The notes below the pieces were generated by a model. It made no database searches, was not told the DNA's origin, and worked only from the letters and a program-made list of their open reading frames with translations. A program made the position numbers and the translations under genes. Shown here one piece after another: positions 43,491 to 51,184 of a DNA stretch of 56,158 nt (positions are counted from its first letter, which is position 1; each line of letters starts with the position of its first letter). Source of the DNA: a virus; the IMG/VR virus record IMGVR_UViG_3300022902_001182, positions 1 through 56,158 of that record; one strand, 5' to 3'.

Positions 43491-45482
43491 TTATCTCCGA
43501 CGTTGCCGTTTCGCTTTTTTAACTTTTGGGCGTATGGTCGTTGTTTTTTTATAAGGATTATAAGTGTTCGGACTGCCAAAGCCAACAGTACCTGCTGGAC
43601 CCTCTACTGCACCCGCTCCCATTGCAGACATCTCTTCAATTTTACTATCAACAAAATTGTCAATATTCATAGATTCTCCGATATCAGAACTAACAATATT
43701 CCATATCATATCTTTGTCTACCGTATTTGGCAGATATTTTAGAAAAGTATCTTTATCGCCTACAGAAATAGCTTGTCTCATATCTCGTGCGCTGTATACA
43801 GTTCCATCTCTTGACTTAACTGGGTCTTCTATAATATAGTCTACCTTGACACCAGGATTTTTTCTTTCAGCATATGACTGGGCTCCATCAAATCTTGTAT
43901 CTCCCACATCTTTGCTGCTTTTGATCAGCAATACAGTATCTCCATCTGATACCTTCATAGAATCAGCAACAAACTCATATACACCTTGTACCGGACTTCT
44001 ATATTCTGATACTTCAACACTTATTTTAGGGTTAGCTCCTGCCAAATAAAGATTCCAGATTTTTAAAGCTTGTTCATTATTCACTTCATTTCTATTGACT
44101 GGAGAGATAATGATTTTCACTTCATCAACATCTTTTCTATTAGCTATTTTGTTAACGTACTGTAAGTGTCCTTTATGCGGGGGCTTGAATTTTCCTGGGA
44201 ATAGAGCTATTCTCTTTCCGGAAATTTCAGATAATATCTCGCCCTTTGTATATATTCCTTCAGAGGTTACGCCCTTGGAGACTCTTCCATATTTGAATAA
44301 TCCTAATATTTGGTTTATTGGAGCATAATTCCCAGTAAATTTGTAGATATGATCATCATATTGAAATACAATGCCCTCTACCGGGGTTGTAATACGACTC
44401 ATATCTCCAATTTTATTTAGATGCCTTTGAAGAATCTCCATACTGTTTGGATCATCCTCTCCTTTTTCAGTGATATCATTTACAGCATTGGCTAACTCTT
44501 TGCGTATCCGTTCAACTTCTGCACTTCCATCAACAATAAACAAGCTTTGGATACCCTTGAGAACCTCTACCGAAAACTCATGGACAACCATCTCTATTGG
44601 TGAGATCGCCATATTTAAAATTTCACTCTTATTCCGGATAATATCATTTAGATCTTCTAGTTCATCTTCCTTCAAACCCTTTTTGAGTGCTCTTAGTCCA
44701 ACATTCCCCGGAAGCTTGAGAAGGTATTTTACTATTTCATCCTTTAGAGATCCTCTGATTTCAGAATCTATTCCGGCATATATTCTACTATAAACATAAC
44801 TACCGACGTTATCTTTTTCCGTTCTTCCTGCATCACTCAGAGCAATATCTATTTTTTGATAGGCATCACTCAATATTGTGTCATCTGATAACTTCTGAAG
44901 CTGAACCACCGCTCGGCGCATGATCTGAAAATCATCTTCGGAGATAGTTCTCTGCATGAGTTCTAACTGACCGTCTAATAGATCAAGCCTGTCTTCTAAT
45001 CCTTCAAATATTTTCTTACCGGTAGCCTTATCGTATATAAAATGCCCAGTATCATGTATTTTTATTATCTTTTCATCATAACTTATAACATTTTTTGAGG
45101 CAGGATCCATAATCTCTGCGTTATACCAAACATTGGCATCACTGCCAAATACTGCCACCCTCTGATTAGGAGTGAGAGCATTTACAGCTTTCTCAAAAGT
45201 TTCAAATCCATTTGTAAAGGCTGCGGTCAAGACACCTCTATCGGCAAACTTGTGTGCCAGTTCTCGCGCCGTCAATCCACCTTTCCTTAGATTAGAAAGG
45301 TTTCTTGCAGCCTTCGCTATCCCCTCTTTTTCGGAGAAGGATATAAAAAGGTTTTGCCCATCAACCTTCTCTTCTGCTACTAAATCGCCTTCAGCAACCG
45401 CAGCCATTATCTCTTTCATTTTTAAAAAAGATAAAGAGGGGTTGTCATATAAGTGGGACATGTGTCCTGCAACACCACCCAT
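43491..45482 (-). CDS. Ligase-like nucleotidyltransferase fused to HxGH nucleotidyltransferase (663 aa)
   Basis: 663 aa. The N-terminal domain has AEEKVDGQNLF with K39 in KxDG, motif I of DNA/RNA ligases; EGIVF (369-373) and YKFTG (380-384) resemble motifs IV and V. The C-terminal domain starts near 424 with ALFPGKFKPPHKGHLQYVNK (H436, H439), the nucleotide-binding motif of NMN- and phosphopantetheine adenylyltransferases, and SARDMRQAI near 564-572 resembles their ISxTxxR block. The tail is very basic. I know of separate phage ligases and NMN adenylyltransferases, but not this pairing. Function could be RNA repair joined to NAD or cofactor metabolism; inference only. Confidence 0.82.
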   Translation of the reverse strand: MGGVAGHMSHLYDNPSLSFLKMKEIMAAVAEGDLVAEEKVDGQNLFISFSEKEGIAKAARNLSNLRKGGLTARELAHKFADRGVLTAAFTNGFETFEKAVNALTPNQRVAVFGSDANVWYNAEIMDPASKNVISYDEKIIKIHDTGHFIYDKATGKKIFEGLEDRLDLLDGQLELMQRTISEDDFQIMRRAVVQLQKLSDDTILSDAYQKIDIALSDAGRTEKDNVGSYVYSRIYAGIDSEIRGSLKDEIVKYLLKLPGNVGLRALKKGLKEDELEDLNDIIRNKSEILNMAISPIEMVVHEFSVEVLKGIQSLFIVDGSAEVERIRKELANAVNDITEKGEDDPNSMEILQRHLNKIGDMSRITTPVEGIVFQYDDHIYKFTGNYAPINQILGLFKYGRVSKGVTSEGIYTKGEILSEISGKRIALFPGKFKPPHKGHLQYVNKIANRKDVDEVKIIISPVNRNEVNNEQALKIWNLYLAGANPKISVEVSEYRSPVQGVYEFVADSMKVSDGDTVLLIKSSKDVGDTRFDGAQSYAERKNPGVKVDYIIEDPVKSRDGTVYSARDMRQAISVGDKDTFLKYLPNTVDKDMIWNIVSSDIGESMNIDNFVDSKIEEMSAMGAGAVEGPAGTVGFGSPNTYNPYKKTTTIRPKVKKAKRQRRR

Positions 45483-45739
45483 TATTTGTCTCCTTTACTT
45501 TCTTCCAACAAATCCACTTGTTCTTCAAGATTACGAATTTGTTCTTCCATTTTCCTAAAGTGTCTTTTTAGATCACGCAGATGTTCTCTCGCCAGGCTTA
45601 GCCTATGAGAATCCTTTTTACTGCTTGGGCGGATTTGTTCTACTAAATCAAATAAAGATTGGATATAAGAGACCCCGACGGGTCGCGAAGATTCTTTAAG
45701 CAAGAATTGCTTAGTAAGTCTGTCTAACATTTGTTTCAT
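45482..45739 (-). CDS. Small coiled-coil protein (85 aa)
   Basis: 85 aa. HRLSLAREHLRDLKRHFRKMEEQIRNLEEQVDLLEESKG is a long charged coiled coil; the N-terminal half has MKQMLDRLTKQFLLKE. Overlaps the next gene by ATGA at 45736-45739 and ends one base before the fusion protein's start. No catalytic motif. Structural or accessory role unknown. Confidence 0.7.
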   Translation of the reverse strand: MKQMLDRLTKQFLLKESSRPVGVSYIQSLFDLVEQIRPSSKKDSHRLSLAREHLRDLKRHFRKMEEQIRNLEEQVDLLEESKGDK

Positions 45740-46023
45740 TTTTTAGACTTAGAATGCTTGACTGCTGTAACCTTGGGCTGTACAGTACGCGCAGGTTGTG
45801 CAGGTTGTACAGCCTTAGGTTTTGCCGTAAATGACATCTTATGCGCTGATTCTTTAGCTGGTACCTTTACTGCGGGCGCAGGTGCTTTTGCAGATAAAAC
45901 CGCAGATTCAAGATCTGCCGCTTCACCAGTACTTAAAAATCCCTTATTGTTTTCCCAAAATGTCATATCTCCCGCAAGTAATGCTATTTCCAGTCTTGCT
46001 CTCCATTTAGCGTTGCTAGCCAT
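45736..46023 (-). CDS. Small protein with Ala/Pro/Lys-rich tail (95 aa)
   Basis: 95 aa. A folded-looking N-terminus (SNAKWRARLEIALLAGDMTFWENN) is followed by an Ala/Pro/Lys/Val-rich low-complexity tail (AKAPAPAVKVPAKES ... VKHSKSKK). The tail is basic and H1-like in style. Upstream AAGGAG lies before the start and a late-promoter-like GATAAATA motif is 64 bases upstream. Role unknown. Confidence 0.7.
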   Translation of the reverse strand: MASNAKWRARLEIALLAGDMTFWENNKGFLSTGEAADLESAVLSAKAPAPAVKVPAKESAHKMSFTAKPKAVQPAQPARTVQPKVTAVKHSKSKK

Positions 46024-46086
46024 AATTATTTCTCCTTAAATGTAAAGTGGGTAACTAATGCACAATATATAGTATATAGCAACCCT

Positions 46087-46094
46087 TATTTATC
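46087..46094 (-). promoter_or_regulatory. Late-promoter-like motif GATAAATA
   Basis: Minus-strand TATGGATAAATAAGGG contains GATAAATA, one base from T4's late TATAAATA. The same 12 bases TATGGATAAATA occur upstream of the serine protease (48236-48243). A gp55-like sigma factor is encoded in this window, so a late promoter is plausible. Two copies only, so the consensus is weak. Confidence 0.5.
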
Positions 46095-46124
46095 CATATC
46101 TCGGCAAACAAGAAATCAATATCC

Positions 46125-46550
46125 CTAACAGCTTCCCGAGGTGACAGTCAATAATCCACTATCGGTTATATCCATGGAAAAGCAAGTTCCATCTGATGAT
46201 TTTAATATTATTGTGTTAGACGCATCACTTTGTGACATAGCTGTCAATAATCCAGCGTCGGTTACACCTACTGAATAATAATCTCCGTTCGGCGATCGGA
46301 TTGATATTGATCCAATACTACCACCGCCACTACTACCGGTAGAAGATCCAACTCCAAGTATAACCGCTGCTTCTGCGGGTGATATACCGGCAATTTGGCT
46401 AGGACTACCAGATGACGTCAGAAAATATCCATTAATATTATTACTAATACCTATAAAAGATCCGGACGCCGCTGAGCCGGATGGCTCAGGATCACCGCCC
46501 AACTCTAGGTTAATGGGTCCGAGCATCCGCCGTGCACCAAGAATACTCAT
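46125..46550 (-). CDS. Small virion-type protein with repeated strand motif (141 aa)
   Basis: 141 aa. Two similar strand segments, IRSPNGDYYSVGVTDAGLLT and LKSSDGTCFSMDITDSGLLT (about 40 residues apart), show internal duplication. The middle has a Gly/Ser linker (GSSTGSSGGGSIGSIS). The R/K-S-x-(D/N)-G...V-D-x-G-x-L pattern is common in phage structural proteins. A head or tail decoration role is inferred. Confidence 0.68.
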   Translation of the reverse strand: MSILGARRMLGPINLELGGDPEPSGSAASGSFIGISNNINGYFLTSSGSPSQIAGISPAEAAVILGVGSSTGSSGGGSIGSISIRSPNGDYYSVGVTDAGLLTAMSQSDASNTIILKSSDGTCFSMDITDSGLLTVTSGSC

Positions 46551-46554
46551 TTAT

Positions 46555-47004
46555 TTAGCTTCCTGTTCCGTTATATCCAGCGCTGGGATTGTTGACATCT
46601 TCGGGATAGTGTCTCATAACAAAGCCAACAAGGTTGACTGAACTTCCAAGGCTGGCTTTTGCATATACTTCACATGTACGATGTGGAATCCCTGGATATA
46701 CCAAATATAAGCCATTCTGTTTTGTGAGGGGAGCTATAACTGTATCTGTAGCGCCGAATCCTGTGCCATCAAACGTAACACTGATATGTATGTTAGCACT
46801 GACCGCCCCATAATCATGAGCCCAGAGATACACCTCTTCCATGGAAGATGCAGAACAACTGTGAATGAGGGTAGCTGCAGTTCCTATTGCAATAGGTAAT
46901 CCATATGGACTTTCAGAGAGGGGAAATCTTGATGCCCCTCTGGCATTACTATTTAGAGCTTCTCCACTAAAAGTGGGTCCCTGAGGATTGGTACCAAATG
47001 ACAT
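46555..47004 (-). CDS. Small structural-type protein (149 aa)
   Basis: 149 aa. Beta-rich, with EVYLWAHDYGAVSANIHISVTFDG and VYAKASLGSSVNLVGFVMRHY, and an N-terminal Ser/Gly-rich region. No enzyme motif. Pairs with the 141-aa gene downstream in the same operon. A virion surface role is inferred; I recognise no family. Confidence 0.65.
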   Translation of the reverse strand: MSFGTNPQGPTFSGEALNSNARGASRFPLSESPYGLPIAIGTAATLIHSCSASSMEEVYLWAHDYGAVSANIHISVTFDGTGFGATDTVIAPLTKQNGLYLVYPGIPHRTCEVYAKASLGSSVNLVGFVMRHYPEDVNNPSAGYNGTGS

Positions 47005-47051
47005 TTATAATATACTCCAACAAATCTTACCTTATAAATATCTCCTAATAA

Positions 47052-47249
47052 CTAAATTTTCTCATCTCCGAACAAATCAAAGACTATTACGCCCCTATTA
47101 TTTTCTTGTTCTGTCGCAACCTTATTATAATTCTCCTCATAGAGAGGGAGAATAATGGGAAGATAAAGTAGATTTTCTTTCTCGCTTTCCTTTTTTTGCG
47201 ATATCACCCTCGGCGAGATAAACGGAACTAGTGGATAATATTTAAACAT
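47052..47249 (-). CDS. Small protein (65 aa), first gene after promoter
   Basis: 65 aa, KYYPLVPFISPRVISQKKES then IILPLYEENYNKVATEQENN. AAGGG lies about 8 bases before the ATG, and a near-consensus sigma70 promoter sits 50-75 bases upstream (47298-47325). Accepted because of start signals; no family recognised. Confidence 0.6.
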   Translation of the reverse strand: MFKYYPLVPFISPRVISQKKESEKENLLYLPIILPLYEENYNKVATEQENNRGVIVFDLFGDEKI

Positions 47250-47297
47250 TTTTAGTACCCTTTCAGAAATAAATATAACTGCACTTCTGTCAGACTC

Positions 47298-47325
47298 ATT
47301 ATATCATAGAATATTCATATGCCAA
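47298..47325 (-). promoter_or_regulatory. Near-consensus sigma70 promoter upstream of 47249
   Basis: On the minus strand TTGGCA (47320-47325), 16-base spacer, and perfect TATAAT (47298-47303). It overlaps the last codons of the serine protease gene and points at the 65-aa and structural-type genes downstream, so these can be made by host polymerase independently of the late motif. Confidence 0.75.
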
Positions 47326-48208
47326 GTAAATTCCCGATTTTAAATGCCATTTTTTCGGACCAAGACTCAACAATTTTCTTGCCAGCATCAGGAACATTAT
47401 TCTTTTGCCACATTTTTATTTCAGCCATGGCTATTGAATTCTTCAAAAAAACCTTGATAGCAACAAGCGGGGATGATAACCCAACGTTCTCAATTTTTGG
47501 ATATCCTGCAAATATAACCCCTATTAACTCATTTTTGGAGTTAATAATAGGAGATCCACTCGACCCTGGTTTTGTAGGGATTGTATATACTGAATATCCC
47601 CTATCATGATATCCTGAGAATACTCCCTGGAATAAGAGAACTGTGTCTCTCCAAAAGAGTCCATGTGGCGCTGCCATATTTTTTACCATATCCCCAGGTT
47701 CCGGGGGTAACTTTGATATTTTTAGTACTGGCGGGGCTTTATAAATATCACGAACCTTCATAAGACATAAATCAAATCTATCATTTGTTTTTACAACTTC
47801 ACCACGATGAGGAATTCCATTCAAACCCACGACAGTAAAGGTAGATTTTTTCTTTTTAATAATAATGTCACCAACCCGCCGCACAGATGGTATATTATTT
47901 TTACACGAATGTCCAGCAGTCAGAACATAATATATACTTTCAGATATTTCACTACGAAATATATAAGCCCCGGAAGAAACATACTTCATAATGGCTCCTT
48001 GACATTCTGACATACCTGTTTCTTTATTGAGACCACAACCCTCTAGCTCAACTTCTTGCCTGACCTGTGTAAACGCCTCACGAGGGAATTTGTTTATAAT
48101 TTTCGGAGTGCTTATTATATCAGATGTGGCACATCCGTTTACACAACTAATAAAAAACAACAGTGAAACCGTAAGAAACTTGACGTATATTGGATGTTTT
48201 TCATTCAT
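47315..48208 (-). CDS. Trypsin-like serine protease, predicted lipoprotein (297 aa)
   Basis: 297 aa. The N-terminus is a lipoprotein signal peptide: hydrophobic run to SCVNGC, with Cys26 the likely lipidated residue. Catalytic triad is visible: H100 in LTAGHSC, D146 in NDRFDLCLM, S217 in KPGSSGSPI. This is the chymotrypsin/V8 fold (S1C-like). It should sit in the outer or inner membrane facing the periplasm and cut proteins there. It is transcribed on the minus strand, divergent from the plus-strand genes at 48288. A phage-encoded lipoprotein protease may alter host receptors or resident proteins, which is inference. Confidence 0.88.
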   Translation of the reverse strand: MNEKHPIYVKFLTVSLLFFISCVNGCATSDIISTPKIINKFPREAFTQVRQEVELEGCGLNKETGMSECQGAIMKYVSSGAYIFRSEISESIYYVLTAGHSCKNNIPSVRRVGDIIIKKKKSTFTVVGLNGIPHRGEVVKTNDRFDLCLMKVRDIYKAPPVLKISKLPPEPGDMVKNMAAPHGLFWRDTVLLFQGVFSGYHDRGYSVYTIPTKPGSSGSPIINSKNELIGVIFAGYPKIENVGLSSPLVAIKVFLKNSIAMAEIKMWQKNNVPDAGKKIVESWSEKMAFKIGNLLGI

Positions 48209-48235
48209 AGTAAAGTAACTATGTTTTTAAAAGAC

Positions 48236-48243
48236 TATTTATC
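48236..48243 (-). promoter_or_regulatory. Late-promoter-like motif GATAAATA upstream of the protease
   Basis: Minus-strand TATGGATAAATAGTC, the same 12-base block (TATGGATAAATA) as at 46087. It lies about 30 bases before the protease ATG at 48208. Direct repeats CATAGTAAA flank it at 48206 and 48244 on plus. Suggests late expression under the gp55-like factor. Confidence 0.45.
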
Positions 48244-48287
48244 CATAGTAAATCTATTCAAGTTTTATAAAAAGATAGGAAAGACAA

Positions 48288-48515
48288 ATGATAAGCAATA
48301 TTTTGATGGCAGGAATCTTAATATTTTCCGGACAAGAACTAACAAAATCAAGTATTTGGCAAAAAATAGAAGGAACTTGGTCTTATATTGGAAAAGTCCA
48401 AGAAAAGCCACAAGTTCTTTTTTGGCTAGAAAAGAATATAAAAAGTAAGAATCAAGAGATATTTACTAAAGAGATAAAGAAGATGCCATTTCTAACTTTA
48501 TCTCCAAAGGGATAG
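48288..48515 (+). CDS. Small exported or membrane protein of unknown role (75 aa)
   Basis: 75 aa. MISNILMAGILIFSGQ is a short hydrophobic N-terminus, then a charged helical region (WLEKNIKSKNQEIFTKEIKK). AGGA sits about 8 bases before the ATG. One of only a few plus-strand genes in the window, first in a three-gene run. No family recognised. Confidence 0.6.
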   Translation: MISNILMAGILIFSGQELTKSSIWQKIEGTWSYIGKVQEKPQVLFWLEKNIKSKNQEIFTKEIKKMPFLTLSPKG

Positions 48516-48527
48516 GTCAAGTATATA

Positions 48528-48550
48528 TAGCCTCTCCCATAGGGGGGCTA
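48528..48550 (+). promoter_or_regulatory. Hairpin masking the ribosome site of the 155-aa gene
   Basis: TAGCCTCTC (48528-48536) can pair with GGGGGGCTA (48542-48550), nine pairs including two G-U, leaving loop CCATA. The Shine-Dalgarno run AGGGGGG lies in the 3' arm and the TTG start is at 48553. If it forms, translation of the gene would be held back unless ribosomes from the upstream gene or a helicase open it. Confidence 0.55.
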
Positions 48551-48552
48551 CA

Positions 48553-49020
48553 TTGAAAATATCAAAGATAAGATTTGTCCTACTGTGTTTATTTACACTT
48601 AGTTGTTTAACTGCGTTTTATTGGCACACAAAATATCAGACCCAGTTCCAAATAATAATCCCACAAAAAACAACTTATTATACTCCGGGTCAACAAGACA
48701 ACTGTAAGTGGGTTGTACACATAAGTAGAGAGGTCACAACAAGAGAAGGTGATATGTCACCGGCACAAATAGGAATCCCAGAGGTTGCCGGCAATGGCTA
48801 TATTTCTGGAGTGGTGCAGAGTGGTCCAGGTAAATCTATCATAATGGCATTTAACCTCCCAAAAACTGTTTCTAAGCTACCCCCGATTATTATGATTGCC
48901 AGCTATAATAATAAAACGCTGCCCATAAAAACTATTCGTTTTCGTGTTATGAATAGCACACTAATGTCAATGTCGGTGTATTCCTCATATGAAAAATGTA
49001 TTGAGGCAACTATGAAATGA
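48553..49020 (+). CDS. Exported or anchored protein, TTG start (155 aa)
   Basis: 155 aa. KISKIRFVLLCLFTLSCLTAF is a signal peptide or membrane anchor with a Cys, then an extracytoplasmic domain rich in Tyr, Thr, Pro and Gly with strand-like segments (WVVHISREVTTREGD, GYISGVVQSGPGKSIIMAF). The TTG start has a strong AGGGGGG ribosome site five bases upstream. The stop overlaps the next start as ATGA at 49017-49020, coupling it to the VWA lipoprotein. No family recognised. Confidence 0.72.
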   Translation: MKISKIRFVLLCLFTLSCLTAFYWHTKYQTQFQIIIPQKTTYYTPGQQDNCKWVVHISREVTTREGDMSPAQIGIPEVAGNGYISGVVQSGPGKSIIMAFNLPKTVSKLPPIIMIASYNNKTLPIKTIRFRVMNSTLMSMSVYSSYEKCIEATMK

Positions 49021-50234
49021 AATACTTTCTTCTGTTGTTGCCGGCAATATCAGCGTGTGATGATACGATGTTAATACGCCATGACTGCCCCCTCGGTCAA
49101 ACCAGGCAATGCTCCTGGAATCCAGAAAGTACACAACTCCCGTCCGGACTATGCAAATATGGAACACAAATATGCAGTTCTAAAGGCTGGTCAGAATGTG
49201 TTGGTGCGGTAGGACCAACAGAAGAAGTCTGTGATGGCTATGACAATGATTGCGATATGTTAATAGATGAATCCTATCCAGAAGAACATCAATTATGTGG
49301 TTTTGTTGAGGGTGCTAATTATGGCTCCGGAGTTTGTATCCCTGGAGTTATGACTTGCGATAACTCTGGCACTCTATATTGTTCTGGACATATAGGACCA
49401 TCAACAGAGATCTGTGATGGTATTGATAATAATTGTGATGGAACAGTAGATGAAGGAATCGCTAACTCAACAGCAATTGTTTGTTATGAAGGTCCAGAAG
49501 GAACAATGGCGATTGGAGAGTGTAGGGCCGGCGTAAAATATTGCAGTGAAGGTATCTTTGATGGTCCATGCGACGGACAGGTATTGCCCACGGCAGAACG
49601 CTGTGATGATCTAGATAATGACTGTGACGGCGAAGTTGACGAAGGTCTAGATACTCGTGGAGTAGACATTGTATTTGTCCTTGACATTTCTAGCTCGTTT
49701 GATGACGAGATAGACTCTATGATTGCCGGCATCGCTCCCCTTTTAGACGACCCTTTGACGAGCAGTTTTCGCTTTGGACTAGTTGTAGTAGGTCTAGCTA
49801 ACCGTCGCGACGTGCCACCCCAAGAACGGCACTCAACTCTCATCACTGATTTTGTTCCGGCTGATGAATTCTTGTCCTTTCTTGAGAGTACACGATCAAT
49901 GAGAAGTGGTGGCATTGAGCCAACTCTTGATGCTATGATATGGACCATGAATGGAAGCTTCCAATTTTCTTGGCGACAAGATGCGCAAAAAGTAATAATC
50001 ACGATGACCGATGAAGAGGCACAAACAGTTATCAATACTCCCGGTGCTGATGTTCACGCTATGGCGGTCAATGGTGCCTTTGAACTATTCGTCTTTGCAT
50101 TGCCAATACATCATAATGGCTTTTTATCTTCTGTTGGCGGTGAGCAAAGAAGGCTATTTTCACCTTCTGTAAACTCCACAACCGTCTTCCAGCAAATCAG
50201 ACAGATATTTGATGATTTGTGCGTTAGAGAATAA
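49017..50234 (+). CDS. Lipoprotein with MopE-type metal-binding repeats and VWA domain (405 aa)
   Basis: 405 aa. Signal peptide FLLLLPAISAC gives lipidated Cys14. Three Cys/Asp-rich repeats follow, at about 72-86, 133-147 and 196-210, each of the form CDGxDNxCDGxxDEG, matching the MopE-type metal-binding motif. Residues 216 onward form a von Willebrand A domain with the MIDAS motif DISSS (D223, S225, S227) and a later TMTDEE. Such proteins are surface adhesins or metal-dependent ligands and are typical of some Deltaproteobacteria. In a phage it may be host-derived cargo. It ends one base before a convergent gene at 50235. Confidence 0.88.
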   Translation: MKYFLLLLPAISACDDTMLIRHDCPLGQTRQCSWNPESTQLPSGLCKYGTQICSSKGWSECVGAVGPTEEVCDGYDNDCDMLIDESYPEEHQLCGFVEGANYGSGVCIPGVMTCDNSGTLYCSGHIGPSTEICDGIDNNCDGTVDEGIANSTAIVCYEGPEGTMAIGECRAGVKYCSEGIFDGPCDGQVLPTAERCDDLDNDCDGEVDEGLDTRGVDIVFVLDISSSFDDEIDSMIAGIAPLLDDPLTSSFRFGLVVVGLANRRDVPPQERHSTLITDFVPADEFLSFLESTRSMRSGGIEPTLDAMIWTMNGSFQFSWRQDAQKVIITMTDEEAQTVINTPGADVHAMAVNGAFELFVFALPIHHNGFLSSVGGEQRRLFSPSVNSTTVFQQIRQIFDDLCVRE

Positions 50235-50498
50235 TCACTCTTCTGGTAAATCTTCTATTTCTGCCAGCAATGGTATAAGATTTGCCATTTCTTCAGAAGT
50301 TGCGATCAGCATATGTGCCATATCTGAAACTGTTTTCGTTGCTGCTACCTGCGTACCGGCGTTTATCTCCGCTCCCATAGCGTCAACAGCCTTTTTATAA
50401 TTTACTTCAAACCGTGCCAATATATTAGCAAGAGATGAACTTGTCAATCTCCTAATATCTTCTTTGCTAACGTTCATTGTTATTTTTTTATGGCTCAT
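50235..50498 (-). CDS. Small helical protein (87 aa)
   Basis: 87 aa. KITMNVSKEDIRRLTSSSLANILARFEVNYKKAVDAMGAE, then DMAHMLIATSEEMANLIPLLAEI. Helical and amphipathic. AAAGGA precedes the ATG at 50498. It overlaps the J-domain gene by 11 bases. No family recognised. Confidence 0.65.
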   Translation of the reverse strand: MSHKKITMNVSKEDIRRLTSSSLANILARFEVNYKKAVDAMGAEINAGTQVAATKTVSDMAHMLIATSEEMANLIPLLAEIEDLPEE

Positions 50499-51108
50499 AT
50501 TTTATTCCTTTGTATTTGAAGATATTTAATATTATATCCCTCTTTGTTTCCTCATTTTCGGCACCATGCCATGCCCACGCAGTTGTTTTCTTCATATTAG
50601 ATATATCTTCTGTAAGTTTATTTATATTGTTTTTCAGGAGAGCAATTGACTCAGCGCCTAGTCCTGATAGTTCTATATTAAGCGCACCGGCAATATCCAA
50701 AAGCCTCGCTATATTGTTTTCGTCATAAGCAGTAGTTGCATCTGAGAATTGTTCTGCATAATCGTTATTTCCTGTCTTGTCTGGATGTGTCTTTTCCGCA
50801 ATCCTCCTATAAAGATTTTTTACGTCCTTGTTCTTTGGCATTGACGGGCTGGATTCTAATAGCTCCGTTTCTTCAGTGTCTTTCTCGTCTGTTGGCGGCT
50901 CTTCTTGTTCTGGTGGTACGGCATTTTGCCCTGGTGGTTGATATTCAACAGGTGGTCCAAATATAGCAGAATATTGTTCTGGATAGTTCTCTTCTATAAA
51001 CTTTCTCATATCTGGTTCCGTTGCTAAACAAGCAACATCCACATCTTCCATTTCAAGCTTTAGATAAGAATATTGAAAGCTTAGCTTTTTCGTATTTTGC
51101 GGGCACAT
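50488..51108 (-). CDS. J-domain (DnaJ-type) co-chaperone (206 aa)
   Basis: 206 aa from ATG at 51108; an in-frame start at 51177 lies inside a terminator and is rejected. A Pro/Gln/Glu-rich linker precedes the J domain: LYRRIAEKTHPDKTGNNDYAEQF with the HPD motif. Downstream is a helical tail. J proteins stimulate Hsp70 ATPase, usually host DnaK, to fold or disassemble proteins. Phage J proteins can serve head or tail assembly, but specific role is not shown. Confidence 0.8.
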   Translation of the reverse strand: MCPQNTKKLSFQYSYLKLEMEDVDVACLATEPDMRKFIEENYPEQYSAIFGPPVEYQPPGQNAVPPEQEEPPTDEKDTEETELLESSPSMPKNKDVKNLYRRIAEKTHPDKTGNNDYAEQFSDATTAYDENNIARLLDIAGALNIELSGLGAESIALLKNNINKLTEDISNMKKTTAWAWHGAENEETKRDIILNIFKYKGIKYEP

Positions 51109-51127
51109 AATATAAATAGTTACCTTT

Positions 51128-51159
51128 AAAAAAGAACAGGGAGCCGAAGCCCCCTGTTC
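51128..51159 (-). terminator. Strong terminator after the fibre gene
   Basis: On the minus strand a stem of 11 pairs (GAACAGGGGGC against GCTCCCTGTTC, one G-U) with a TTCG loop is followed by TTTTTT. It lies 26 bases after the stop of the fibre-like gene (51185) and before the J-domain gene, so the two are separate transcripts. Confidence 0.85.
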
Positions 51160-51184
51160 AAAAAAACCTTTTAGCAAATCAGGT

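Noticed and set aside
43481-43585. Longer start for the acidic protein at 43585
   Set aside because: It would overlap the upstream gene by about 95 bases; ATG at 43480 avoids this.
47030-47041. TATAAATA on the plus strand
   Set aside because: No plus-strand gene follows within a reasonable distance; both genes there are on the minus strand.
49484-50035. 183-aa minus-strand frame
   Set aside because: It is antisense to the MopE/VWA lipoprotein, whose motifs are clear on the plus strand.
51109-51118. TATAAATA on the plus strand near 51110
   Set aside because: No plus-strand gene downstream; likely chance in AT-rich DNA.
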